A stretch of 34,506 nucleotides of DNA from Streptomyces apocyni (GCF_009739465.1 NZ_WHOM01000073.1:8824-43329), one strand, 5' to 3'; counted from the stretch's first letter, positions 16,955 to 24,483 are shown. Made by a program: numbers and translations. Notes: generated by a model from the letters alone, not told the origin.

Positions 16955-17644
16955 CTAGGGGTGTGCGGCGGTGTCCGTGGGGGCGGCGGCTGGTTCGGGG
17001 ACGCGTGGGACAGCCTGCGCGGCAGTCCATGCCGACTCTGAGCCGGCCGGGTCCAGTTGGCCGAGAGCTTCCGGTGTCGCCATCCGGGGTAGCTGCAACT
17101 GCCAGAAGCCGGTGAGTGAGCCTCTGGAGATCCACGCCTGGTCGGAATCGCTCAGTACCTCGAAGCCCACGGTGGCGGCGACGATCGCCGAGGCCGTGTG
17201 CTGGCGCGACAGTTCGGGGTTGAGCCACCCGTCACGGGCCGCCTCGGTGAGAAGCCGATGCACACACGTCTGCCACTCGAGGTGCAGATCGAGCCGAGAG
17301 GCGTGGCCGTCGCAGTTGAGCCGCAGCCCGGCCTTGGCGACGACGTTCTCGCGTAGCACCTGGGCCAGTGCGTGTGAGGTGTCGACCAGCGCCTGGAGCC
17401 CGGACACGCGCCCCTCGCCGCTCCGTCGGGCCACGGTGTGCAGGGTGTGGGAGGCCTCCGTCTCCACGGCCTCGGCCAGTGCGGCCTTGCTGGGGAAGTG
17501 GAAGTACAGAGCCCCCGAACTGACGCCGCTCAGTCGGCTGATGGCGGTCATGCTGGCCTCCGTGTAGCCGTGCTGGCGGAAAGCCCTGGCGGCGGACACG
17601 ATGAGCTGGCTACGGGTACGGACAGCGCGTTCCTGCTTGCTCAC
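16955..17644 (-). CDS. ScbR2/JadR2-type pseudo-gamma-butyrolactone receptor (TetR family)
   Basis: This 229-residue TetR-family regulator starts MSKQERAVRTR and has the helix-turn-helix MTAISRLSGVSSGALYFHF (about residues 32-50). It belongs to the group of pseudo-receptors (ScbR2, JadR2, AlpW, TylQ-like) that often do not bind GBLs but answer to antibiotics or intermediates. A Trp is present in LHLEWQTCVH, so true ligand binding is not excluded. The C-terminal 40 residues are Ala/Pro-rich. The frame is open to 17962; GTG 17644 is chosen because GAGGA lies just upstream and the conserved start begins there. It is divergent from the SARP gene, and its promoter carries its own ARE-type element, so cross-regulation among the two TetR proteins and the SARP is expected. 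Confidence 0.88.
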   Translation of the reverse strand: MSKQERAVRTRSQLIVSAARAFRQHGYTEASMTAISRLSGVSSGALYFHFPSKAALAEAVETEASHTLHTVARRSGEGRVSGLQALVDTSHALAQVLRENVVAKAGLRLNCDGHASRLDLHLEWQTCVHRLLTEAARDGWLNPELSRQHTASAIVAATVGFEVLSDSDQAWISRGSLTGFWQLQLPRMATPEALGQLDPAGSESAWTAAQAVPRVPEPAAAPTDTAAHP

Positions 17645-17695
17645 GATCAGTCCTCGCGGTGCTGAGGGCTCGAAGGGGTGGATGTCATGGGTGGC

Positions 17696-17719
17696 AATGA
17701 AACCAACCTCTAGGTATTT
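17696..17719 (-). promoter_or_regulatory. ARE-type operator, pseudo-receptor promoter
   Basis: Read on the minus strand the element starts AAATACCTAG and ends GGTTGGTTTCATT. It aligns without gaps to the other four AREs at AnATAC, A9 and GGTTT. It lies 52 bases upstream of the pseudo-receptor start codon. Confidence 0.65.
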
Positions 17720-17863
17720 ATTCCAGTCGTGCGCCCTGTTTGTACAGTAAAGACTTCCTGAAGTGGGTGGGAGCTGGTGGATGCTCCGGGGACTGCTCTC
17801 TGCTTGAGCCTCCGATGTGGGTCTATTTGCCCTGGTTTGGCGGCAGGTTGAGCTCTTGAGTCT

Positions 17864-17893
17864 TTGACAAACCGACGCAGCGGTTTGTAATCT
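17864..17893 (+). promoter_or_regulatory. SARP promoter with embedded palindromic ARE
   Basis: A consensus -35 TTGACA (17864-17869) and a -10-like TAATCT (17888-17893) are 18 bases apart. Between them is a perfect inverted repeat ACAAACCG-acgcag-CGGTTTGT (17867-17888). This is the most symmetrical ARE in the window. Receptor bound there would cover the whole promoter, so the activator should be switched off until the signal is made. The predicted leader before ATG 17952 is about 50 bases. Confidence 0.8.
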
Positions 17894-17951
17894 CTCGTTA
17901 GATCGTGGGTGCGTGGCAGCACTCGGCCGCGCGAATCGAGGGGGAGGGAAC

Positions 17952-20279
17952 ATGCGGTTCAAGATGCTGGGCCCGCTGGAAGTGACCGCCAGCGGCCGTC
18001 AGATCGAACTCGGAGGAAGCAAGCAGCGTGCGGCGCTGGGCTTCCTGCTGCTGCAGCCCAACCAGGTCGTGCCCACCAGCCAGCTCCTGAAGGCCCTTTG
18101 GAGCGTTGAGGAGGCGCCAGCCACGGCCCGGAAGATCCTGCAGAACGCGGTGTGGGGGCTGCGCAGGGCCCTGTCCGTGGAGGATGAGCCGGGCACGCCG
18201 GTGGCGCTGCGTACGCAGGCTCCTGGATATCTCCTTGAGGTCGCCCCCGAGGATGTGGACCTGCATCTGTTCCGCCAGTGGGTGGCCGAAGGCCGGGCCA
18301 GGCTCGCCGCGGGCGCGCCCGAGGAGGCCGCGCGGCTGCTGCGCGACGCGCTGGATCTGTGGCGCGGCGATGTGTTGTCCGACCTGGTGGAAGTCGGCTT
18401 CTTCTGGAGCGAGTTGACCACGGTGCAGAACGCGCGCCTGGACATCCTGGAGGACCTCTTCGACGCGCAGCTGGCGTGCGGGCGGCACTACGGGATGCTC
18501 GGGGAGCTGGAGGCGATGGTCGAGAGCGAGCCGCTGCGGGAGCGCTCCTGTGGCCAGCTGATGCGCGCGCTGTACCGCTGTGGCCGCCAGGCCGACGCGT
18601 TGGGCGTCTACAGCCGGCTGCGGAGGGTGCTGGTCGAGGATCTGGGCCTGGAGCCCAGCCGGGAGCTGCAAACGCTTCAGCAGGCCATACTGCTGCACGA
18701 TCCCGCGCTCCAGCAGCCAGAACCCGCCGAGCTGGTAACCACGAGTCCGCGGCCACGCCCCGAGCGGCAGGGAAGGCAGGCAGGGGAGGCAGGGCAGGGA
18801 GAGCAGGGAGAGCAGGCAGGGCGCGGACGGCACATGGCGACGCCCGCGCCTTCCGCCCTGCCCGCCCCGTCCACCCTGCCCACCCCGCCCGTACTGTCCA
18901 CACCCTCCGCCCCGCCCGTACCGGCCACGCTCGAAGCTGCCCCGTACGCCCCACCAGCCAGCACGGCAGTCGCGGCCGTACGCAAGGAGGTCAGTGTCCT
19001 GCTGGTCCGCGCCGAACTGGGCCCCGACTCCGGGGTGCCGGGAGGCGAGGAGGTGGACACCGCCCTCGACCGGATGAGCAGCCTGATCCGGGAGCAGGTC
19101 GAAGCTCTGGGTGGCACGGTCGCAGCGTCCATGGGCACCGTGAGCCTCGGACTCTTTCCCGCGCGGGACCACCCGGACGGCCACGCCGAGCGCGCCGTGC
19201 GGGCGGCGATGGAGTTACGCAAGGCGTTCGCGTGCGGACCCGAGGCCACCGGCCAGCTGGCCTCGCTGGCCGGGTGCGCGGCCGTCAGTGCCGCGGTCAG
19301 TACGGGTGAGGCGCTGGTACGTGAGGGGCCGGACGGTGGAGCCGCGCCCCTCCAGGTCAGCGGTGCCTTACTCCAGGAGTGCCAGATCCTGCTGTCCCTC
19401 GTACCCGAAGGCGAGATACAGGTCGGGCCCACGACCCGCAACACCACTGGCTCGCTGTTCTCCTACACGCAGGTGCAGGGCACGCCGGCCAGGTGGACGG
19501 TGGAGCGGGCCATACCGGTCGAGGACATGTACGGCGCTCCGCAACCGGTCCAGGATGTCGCTGACCAGAGCGAACTCAACCTGTTAAAGGGCCTGTTAGC
19601 GCACGGCAGCCGCTGGGCGCAGCCCCATCTGGTCACCTTGCGAGGCGGTTCCGACGACGAACGCGGCAGGATCCTGACGGAGTTCCGGCGGGTGGTCGTC
19701 GCCGAGGATCCGCAGGCCGTGCAGGTGCTGTGCTGGTGCACGCCGTCCATGGCGGAGAGCGGTCCGTTCGAACTGCACCGGATGATCTTGTCCGGCTACT
19801 GCGGGATCACGCGGGCCGACTCTCCCCTCGCGATCCGGGACAAGGTGGAGACGACGGTACGCCGCCTCGTCGGTGATCAGGGGCGGGCGAACTGGCTGGT
19901 GGCACGGTTGATTCCGTTCGTCGACCCCGCGAGTCGGCCCACGCGTGGCTTCGGTGACGGCGAGTGGCGAGAAGGATGGCACCAGTTCCTCGAAGTGGCG
20001 GCGCGGGACCGGCCGTTGGTGCTGATCGTCGACGATGTTCAGTTGGCCGACGAGACGCGAGACCTTGTCGAATCCATCGCGCGACTGTCCCGGCGTGTTC
20101 CGCTGCTGGCGGTCGCCGGGGTGCCCGACGGCGCACGCGGCCTGTCGGCCGATCAGGCGGCTGGCCGGGTCCATGCCACGACGATCGCGCTCGACCCGTT
20201 GCGCGGCCCCGAATCCCGACGCTCCGCAGAGAGTCCGTCACTCACCCGTGACGTGCTCTCGGGGAGTGCCGCACGCTGA
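17952..20279 (+). CDS. Large SARP regulator with cyclase-homology and degenerate ATPase domains (PimR/SanG class)
   Basis: This 775-residue protein begins with an OmpR-type winged-helix DNA-binding domain (MRFKMLGPLEV, about residues 1-95) and a bacterial transcriptional activation domain (about 96-245), the SARP hallmark. A low-complexity Gly/Gln- then Pro/Ala-rich linker spans about 265-340. Residues 345-470 resemble the class III cyclase-homology segment of large SARPs such as PimR, without the canonical metal site (VSVLLVRAEL). The rest resembles an AAA/STAND ATPase module. The Walker A region reads LRGGSDDERGR (about 563-573) and lacks the GxxxxGK[ST] pattern, while Walker B-like VLIVDDVQLAD (about 691-701) remains. 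The protein is much shorter than PimR. Four TTA codons (19215, 19368, 19584, 19596) imply bldA dependence. ATG 17952 follows GGGAGG. It is probably the pathway activator of the PKS and supply genes. Confidence 0.92.
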   Translation: MRFKMLGPLEVTASGRQIELGGSKQRAALGFLLLQPNQVVPTSQLLKALWSVEEAPATARKILQNAVWGLRRALSVEDEPGTPVALRTQAPGYLLEVAPEDVDLHLFRQWVAEGRARLAAGAPEEAARLLRDALDLWRGDVLSDLVEVGFFWSELTTVQNARLDILEDLFDAQLACGRHYGMLGELEAMVESEPLRERSCGQLMRALYRCGRQADALGVYSRLRRVLVEDLGLEPSRELQTLQQAILLHDPALQQPEPAELVTTSPRPRPERQGRQAGEAGQGEQGEQAGRGRHMATPAPSALPAPSTLPTPPVLSTPSAPPVPATLEAAPYAPPASTAVAAVRKEVSVLLVRAELGPDSGVPGGEEVDTALDRMSSLIREQVEALGGTVAASMGTVSLGLFPARDHPDGHAERAVRAAMELRKAFACGPEATGQLASLAGCAAVSAAVSTGEALVREGPDGGAAPLQVSGALLQECQILLSLVPEGEIQVGPTTRNTTGSLFSYTQVQGTPARWTVERAIPVEDMYGAPQPVQDVADQSELNLLKGLLAHGSRWAQPHLVTLRGGSDDERGRILTEFRRVVVAEDPQAVQVLCWCTPSMAESGPFELHRMILSGYCGITRADSPLAIRDKVETTVRRLVGDQGRANWLVARLIPFVDPASRPTRGFGDGEWREGWHQFLEVAARDRPLVLIVDDVQLADETRDLVESIARLSRRVPLLAVAGVPDGARGLSADQAAGRVHATTIALDPLRGPESRRSAESPSLTRDVLSGSAAR
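18764..18918. repeat. Purine-rich then pyrimidine-rich low-complexity tract in the SARP linker
   Basis: A tract rich in GGCAGG/GAGCAGG units (about 18764-18822) is followed by one rich in CCGCCC/CCACCC (about 18842-18918). The coding strand thus switches sharply from G-rich to C-rich. The tracts encode the GQGEQGEQ and PAPS/PTPP linker parts. Partly complementary arms could fold back, and the G-rich part could form a quadruplex. Confidence 0.6.
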
Positions 20280-20309
20280 TCCCGCGCTGACAACTACGTA
20301 CGGGCACAC

Positions 20310-20348
20310 CGAGAGCGGTGGCCGGGTAACCCCCGGCTGCCGCTCTCG
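20310..20348 (+). terminator. Hairpin terminator after the SARP gene
   Basis: An arm starting CGAGAGCGG pairs with one ending CCGCTCTCG, about 17 paired bases with two mismatches and a short loop. It is 30 bases past the SARP stop and separates the regulator from the carrier protein operon. Confidence 0.75.
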
Positions 20349-20485
20349 CCGTGCTTTCCGCGGCTATTCCGCTCGTGCCCCCACTTACTCGCCATTTGAT
20401 TGCCAATTGCCATTCTCTGGTTGGCTGGACAACGGAATTCATTCACCGAGTAAAGGGCGAAAGCCTCACCGAGAGGGACTTGATC

Positions 20486-20851
20486 ATGACCGAACAGGCC
20501 GTGTCCGCCGCCTATCTCGAACGCTACCCAGACCAACTGGCCCTCCGGGCGTCGGACTTCGAACTGCGGACCCACACGATCGCGGACTACATCTGTCAGG
20601 AGCTCGGGCGCTTTCTGGAGATTCCGCCCGCGCACCGCGTCAGCGCGAGCCGCTCGCTGCGCAGCCAGGGGGTGGGCTCGATCACCGCGCTCAAACTCCG
20701 GCGCACTCTGGAGGACGCCCTGGGGATCGAGGTGTCCGCGGTGGACCTGCTGCGGGACATCACCGTCGCGGAGGTGGCGGCGCTGCTGGCGAGCCGGCTG
20801 GACGGCCCCACGGTCGAGCAGTTCGCCGCCGCGGGCGGTCGCAAGCCGTGA
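20486..20851 (+). CDS. Stand-alone acyl/peptidyl carrier protein
   Basis: This 121-residue protein has a phosphopantetheine-binding four-helix domain at about residues 28-108. The attachment region reads QGVGSITALKL, with Ser65 available for the 4'-phosphopantetheine arm. The residue before it is Gly64, where nearly all carrier proteins have Asp (DSL). The N-terminal 27 residues are an extra extension. ATG 20486 has GAGAGGGA about seven bases upstream; the frame is open further up but without coding signs. Its stop overlaps the PPTase start as GTGA, so the two are coupled, and the PPTase is the likely activator. It could carry a starter or a beta-ketoacyl unit for the synthase or PKS; which one is not visible. 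Confidence 0.85.
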   Translation: MTEQAVSAAYLERYPDQLALRASDFELRTHTIADYICQELGRFLEIPPAHRVSASRSLRSQGVGSITALKLRRTLEDALGIEVSAVDLLRDITVAEVAALLASRLDGPTVEQFAAAGGRKP

Positions 20852-21681
20852 CCATGACCGCAACCGGCAGCGCCCCTGGGCCGGCACCGGTCATCGCCGC
20901 GGAGGACGGGGACCTGCACTTGTGGGCCCTGCGCCAGCCATGGACCGACGAGGGGTCCACGGTCATGGTCAAGTCCGAGCTGGACGACGCCGAACTGGAG
21001 CGCGCGGCATCGTTCGTCCAGCCACACGACCGGCTGCTCTACCTGTCGGCGCACATCGCCCTGCGGCGCCTGCTGGCCGCGTACGTCGGCATCCCGCCCG
21101 CACACCTACGCCTGGGCCGCGCACCCTGCCCAGGCTGCGGCGGCCCCCACGGCCGCCCCGTCGTCCTGGACACCGACCTGCCGCTGCACTTCTCGCTGTC
21201 ACACAGCCACGGGCTGGCCATCTTCGGCGTGGCCACCTCACCCGTCGGCGTCGATGTGGAGCGAGTGCCGTCCCTGGAGACAGCCGAACTGTGTCTGCCC
21301 GCCCTGCACCCCGAGGAGCAGGCGGAGCTGGCCCGGCTTCCGGAGGCCGAGCTGCCGGTGAGCTTCGGGCGGCTGTGGACCCGTAAGGAGGCCTACCTCA
21401 AGGGCATCGGCACCGGGCTCAGCCGTGACCTGGCCGCCGACTACCTGGGCGAACGGGAAGACGGCGTATCCGACCGGCCCAAGGGCTGGGTGGTGCGGAG
21501 CGTCACCGGATACCCCAGCCATGTCACCGCGGCCGCGCTGCTCACCGACGACGACCACTGCACCACCGCCCGCAGGCTCCCCACGGAGTGCCTGTACATC
21601 GAGGACGCATCGGAACTGATCGCCGTCGCGAGGCAGCAGGTCTGCACCGCGCTGCCCGCGAACGGCGCAGGAAGCGAGTGA
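20848..21681 (+). CDS. Sfp-type 4'-phosphopantetheinyl transferase
   Basis: This 277-residue enzyme transfers 4'-phosphopantetheine from CoA to the active Ser of carrier proteins, converting apo-PKS and ACP to the holo form. The Mg-binding motif GVDVERV (Asp136, Glu138) and the WTRKEAYLKG motif (Trp177, Lys180, Glu181, Lys185) are the two Sfp hallmarks. CPGCGGPHGRP (near residue 92) is the usual P1 segment of actinobacterial members. GTG 20848 overlaps the ACP stop by four bases and has GGGCGG upstream; ATG 20854 is an alternative. Its place beside the ACP and PKS genes indicates a pathway-dedicated enzyme. It ends two bases before the carboxylase start. Confidence 0.92.
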   Translation: MTMTATGSAPGPAPVIAAEDGDLHLWALRQPWTDEGSTVMVKSELDDAELERAASFVQPHDRLLYLSAHIALRRLLAAYVGIPPAHLRLGRAPCPGCGGPHGRPVVLDTDLPLHFSLSHSHGLAIFGVATSPVGVDVERVPSLETAELCLPALHPEEQAELARLPEAELPVSFGRLWTRKEAYLKGIGTGLSRDLAADYLGEREDGVSDRPKGWVVRSVTGYPSHVTAAALLTDDDHCTTARRLPTECLYIEDASELIAVARQQVCTALPANGAGSE

Positions 21682-21683
21682 AG

Positions 21684-23231
21684 ATGACACAGGACCGCTT
21701 TCAGGAACTGACCGAACTCAAGGAGCAGGCCCGCCAGGGGCCCGACCCCAAGGCCACCGAGCGGCAGCACGCCAAGGGCAAGCTGACCGCCCACGAACGG
21801 ATCGCGCTGCTGCTCGACAAGGGCAGTTTCACCGAGGTCGAGGCGCTGCGCAGGCACCGTGCCACCGGCTTCGGTCTTGAGGACAAGAGGCCCTACTCGG
21901 ACGGAGTCATCACCGGCTGGGGCACAGTGGAGGGCCGCACGGTCTTCGTGTACGCCCATGACTTCCGGATCTTCGGCGGAGCACTCGGCGAGGCCCACGC
22001 CCAGAAGATCCACAAGCTGATGGACCTGGCCATCGCGGCGGGCGCGCCCTTGGTGTCGCTCAACGACGGGGCCGGGGCCCGCATCCAGGAGGGCGTGTCG
22101 GCGCTCGCCGGATACGGCGGGATCTTCCAGCGCAACACCAAGGCCTCCGGTGTGATCCCGCAGATCAGCGTGATGCTCGGCCCGTGCGCCGGTGGCGCGG
22201 CCTACTCGCCGGCGCTCACCGACTTCGTCTTCGCGGTCCGGGACATCTCGCAGATGTTCATCACCGGACCCGACGTGGTCCAGGCCGTGACCGGCGAGCA
22301 GGTCACCCAGAACGGCCTGGGCGGCGCCGATGTACACGCCGGGACCTCGGGCGTGGCGCACTTCGCGTACGACGACGAGGAGACCTGCCTGGCCGAGGTG
22401 CGGTATCTGCTGTCGCTGTTGCCGTCCAACAACCGGGATCTGCCGCCGACGGAACTCAGCGACGATCCGGTGGACCGGGCGGGCGACGCCCTGCTGGAAC
22501 TCGTCCCGGAGGACGGGAACCGCGCGTACGACATCCGCGGGGTCCTCACCGAACTCGTCGACGACGGCGACTACCTGGAGGTACACGCCGCCTGGGCGCC
22601 GAACATCGTCTGCGCGCTGTCCCGGATCGGCGGCCAGGTGGTGGGCGTCGTCGCCAACCAGCCGAACGCCATGGCGGGCGTGCTGGACATCAAGGCCAGT
22701 GAAAAGGGGGCGCGGTTCGTACAGTTCTGCGACTCCTTCAACATCCCGCTGGTCACCCTGGTCGACGTGCCGGGCTTCCTGCCCGGCGTCGACCAGGAGC
22801 ACGAGGGCATCATCCGGCGCGGCGCGAAGCTGCTGTACGCGTACTGCAACGCCACCGTGCCGAGGATCTCCGTGGTGCTGCGCAAGGCATACGGCGGCGC
22901 GTACATCGTGATGGACTCGCGGTCCATCGGCGCGGACATCGCGCTGGCCTGGCCGTCGAACGAGATCGCCGTGATGGGCGCCGAAGGCGCTGCGAACGTG
23001 GTCTTCCGCCGGGAGATCGCCGCGGCCGAGGACCCGGAAGCGATGCGTCAGCAGAAGATCAAGGAGTACAAGGAGGAGCTCGTCCACCCCTATTACGCGG
23101 CCGAGCGCGGCCTGGTCGACGACGTGATCGACCCTCGTGACACGCGCGCGGTACTGGCCCGGTCGCTGGCCATGCTGCGTTCCAAGGACGCCGATCTGCC
23201 CTGCCGCAAGCACGGCAACCCGCCGCAGTGA
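21684..23231 (+). CDS. Acyl-CoA carboxylase beta (carboxyltransferase) subunit
   Basis: This 515-residue biotin-dependent carboxyltransferase is of the actinobacterial AccB/PccB family, which makes malonyl-CoA or methylmalonyl-CoA with a biotin-carrying alpha subunit. Oxyanion-hole segments are visible: GGAGARIQEGV, GPCAGGAAYSP in the N-domain and GFLPGVDQEH and RKAYGGAYIVMDS in the C-domain. Ile408 (AYIVM) occupies the position where, as I recall for Streptomyces coelicolor, PccB has the propionyl-selecting Asp and AccB has Ile. Acetyl-CoA use is thus suggested. ATG 21684 has AGGAAG nine bases upstream. The alpha subunit is not in the window and would be supplied from elsewhere. The epsilon subunit gene follows. 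Both PKS AT domains look malonyl-specific, so local precursor supply is the likely job. Confidence 0.92.
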   Translation: MTQDRFQELTELKEQARQGPDPKATERQHAKGKLTAHERIALLLDKGSFTEVEALRRHRATGFGLEDKRPYSDGVITGWGTVEGRTVFVYAHDFRIFGGALGEAHAQKIHKLMDLAIAAGAPLVSLNDGAGARIQEGVSALAGYGGIFQRNTKASGVIPQISVMLGPCAGGAAYSPALTDFVFAVRDISQMFITGPDVVQAVTGEQVTQNGLGGADVHAGTSGVAHFAYDDEETCLAEVRYLLSLLPSNNRDLPPTELSDDPVDRAGDALLELVPEDGNRAYDIRGVLTELVDDGDYLEVHAAWAPNIVCALSRIGGQVVGVVANQPNAMAGVLDIKASEKGARFVQFCDSFNIPLVTLVDVPGFLPGVDQEHEGIIRRGAKLLYAYCNATVPRISVVLRKAYGGAYIVMDSRSIGADIALAWPSNEIAVMGAEGAANVVFRREIAAAEDPEAMRQQKIKEYKEELVHPYYAAERGLVDDVIDPRDTRAVLARSLAMLRSKDADLPCRKHGNPPQ

Positions 23232-23269
23232 CAGCCGTCGACACCAGGATGAGTGAGAGGGGCGGGGAC

Positions 23270-23503
23270 ATGGATGACCAAGCGGTGGACACTCACCTGA
23301 TCCGCGTAGTCAAGGGCGATCCGAGCGCGGCCGAACTGGCCGCGCTCACCGCGGTTCTGCTGTCCCGCGCCGCGCAGACCGGCGCCGAGCCGGACGATGT
23401 GTCGCGCGGCCAGCGGGCGGTGGCCCGCTGGCGCAGGCCAGAGCGGACGCGCGGCTACACCGGCCCGCGCACCTGGCGGATGGGCAGCCCAGTGGGCGGG
23501 TAG
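23270..23503 (+). CDS. Acyl-CoA carboxylase epsilon subunit (AccE/PccE-like)
   Basis: This 77-residue protein resembles the small epsilon subunits that stabilise and stimulate actinobacterial acyl-CoA carboxylases. The conserved start LIRVVKGDPSAAELAALTAVLLSRAA is about residues 9-34 (quoted in parts: LIRVVKGDPS and AELAALTAVL). The C-terminal tail, WRRPERTRGYTGPRTWRMG, is also typical. GTG 23228 would overlap the beta subunit stop by four bases, but ATG 23270 has GAGAGGGG at seven bases and matches the family start. If GTG is used, the protein has 14 more residues. It is the last gene before a strong terminator. Confidence 0.85.
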   Translation: MDDQAVDTHLIRVVKGDPSAAELAALTAVLLSRAAQTGAEPDDVSRGQRAVARWRRPERTRGYTGPRTWRMGSPVGG

Positions 23504-23526
23504 CCCGTGCACGCCGGCGGGCGCAG

Positions 23527-23568
23527 AGCACTGGGCGGGAACCGGACACCCGGTTCCCGCCCAGTGCT
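23527..23568. terminator. Perfect 19-bp stem, bidirectional terminator
   Basis: Arms 23527-23545 and 23550-23568 are perfectly complementary with a 4-base loop (acac). It lies between the convergent epsilon subunit and thioesterase genes, 23 bases from each stop, so it should end both operons. Confidence 0.88.
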
Positions 23569-23591
23569 GTACGCCCCGCCGACCGCTCCGG

Positions 23592-24380
23592 TCAGGCGGA
23601 TGCTCCGCTGAGGGCGCCCCTGATCACGTCGACGATCTCGGCGGTGTTGCTGTCGAGAAAGAAGTGACCGCCGGGGAAGGTCCTGAAGTCCCCGTGCAGC
23701 GCCGAGTGCCCGAGCCAGTCCGCCGCGTCGGGTACGGCGACGACCGGATCCGCGTCACCGACCAGCACCGTGAACGGGATGTCCAACGGCGGCCCCGGCG
23801 CCCAGTGGTAGCCGCTGAGTGCCCGGTAGTCGGCGCGCAGCGCGGGCAGGATCATCTCCAGCAGCTCCGGGTCCTCCAGGAACCGGCCCCCCGTACCGCC
23901 AAGCCGCCGGATCGCCGCGACCAGCGCCTCGTCGTCGTGCAGCTGGTCGGTGCGGGGCGGGTTCGGGGTAGGCGCGCCGCGACCCGACAGGAACAGCCGC
24001 AGCGGCGCGGGCACCGCACGGCGCGCCAGCAGGCGGGCGGTTTCGTACGCCACCGCCGCGCCCATGCTGTGGCCGAAGAACGCGTACGGGCGGTGGGGTT
24101 CGGGACGGGCCGCCAGCTCGGTGGCCACGGATTCGGCGAGCGCGACAACAGAGGTGACCGGCGCCTCCAGACGGCGGTCCTGACGTCCCGGGTACTGCAC
24201 CGCGTGCACCTCGATCTCGCGCCCCAGGGCACGCGACAGCGGCACGTAGGCGCTGGCCGCGCCACCGGCGTGCGGGAAGCAGTACAACTGGAGACGGGCG
24301 TCGTCGGACGGCGCGGCGAACTGCCGGAACCAGGGGCTCTCCATCCGCGTTGTGCTGCTCGTGCCTGAGGTGATCTCCAT
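23592..24380 (-). CDS. Type II thioesterase (proofreading)
   Basis: This 262-residue alpha/beta hydrolase is of the type II thioesterase family, which clears stalled or wrong acyl groups from PKS carrier domains. The nucleophile elbow FFGHSMGA contains Ser105. The acid is in VGDADPVV and the base is His239 in GGHFFL. The start region LYCFPHAGGAASAYVPL is typical of the family. The frame is open to 24440, but ATG 24380 has GGAG at five bases upstream. The gene follows the terminal PKS gene by about 100 bases on the same strand and is probably the last gene of the PKS operon. Since the PKS ends in a reductase rather than a thioesterase domain, this enzyme is for editing, not product release. 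Confidence 0.92.
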   Translation of the reverse strand: MEITSGTSSTTRMESPWFRQFAAPSDDARLQLYCFPHAGGAASAYVPLSRALGREIEVHAVQYPGRQDRRLEAPVTSVVALAESVATELAARPEPHRPYAFFGHSMGAAVAYETARLLARRAVPAPLRLFLSGRGAPTPNPPRTDQLHDDEALVAAIRRLGGTGGRFLEDPELLEMILPALRADYRALSGYHWAPGPPLDIPFTVLVGDADPVVAVPDAADWLGHSALHGDFRTFPGGHFFLDSNTAEIVDVIRGALSGASA

Positions 24381-24438
24381 GTCGGCTCCATTCCAGCGGC
24401 CGTCCACCGCCCCATCGGGCAGCGGACGGCCGCTTGTC

Positions 24439-24470
24439 ATCGGTGTGGTGTCGTGTGGTGTCGTGTGGTG
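24439..24470. repeat. Short tandem repeat between thioesterase and PKS genes
   Basis: About three copies of a tgtggtgtcg-like 10-base unit stand in the small gap between the two genes. It looks like slippage in non-coding sequence. Confidence 0.55.
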
Positions 24471-24483
24471 GGGTCGGTGAGGG

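Larger units (their letters stand above)
17645..17951. promoter_or_regulatory. Divergent promoter region of the pseudo-receptor and SARP genes
   Basis: This 307-base region is less GC-rich than its surroundings and carries two ARE-type elements (17696-17719 for the pseudo-receptor, 17867-17888 for the SARP). The SARP side has a perfect -35 TTGACA. No small coding gene is supported. Confidence 0.65.
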
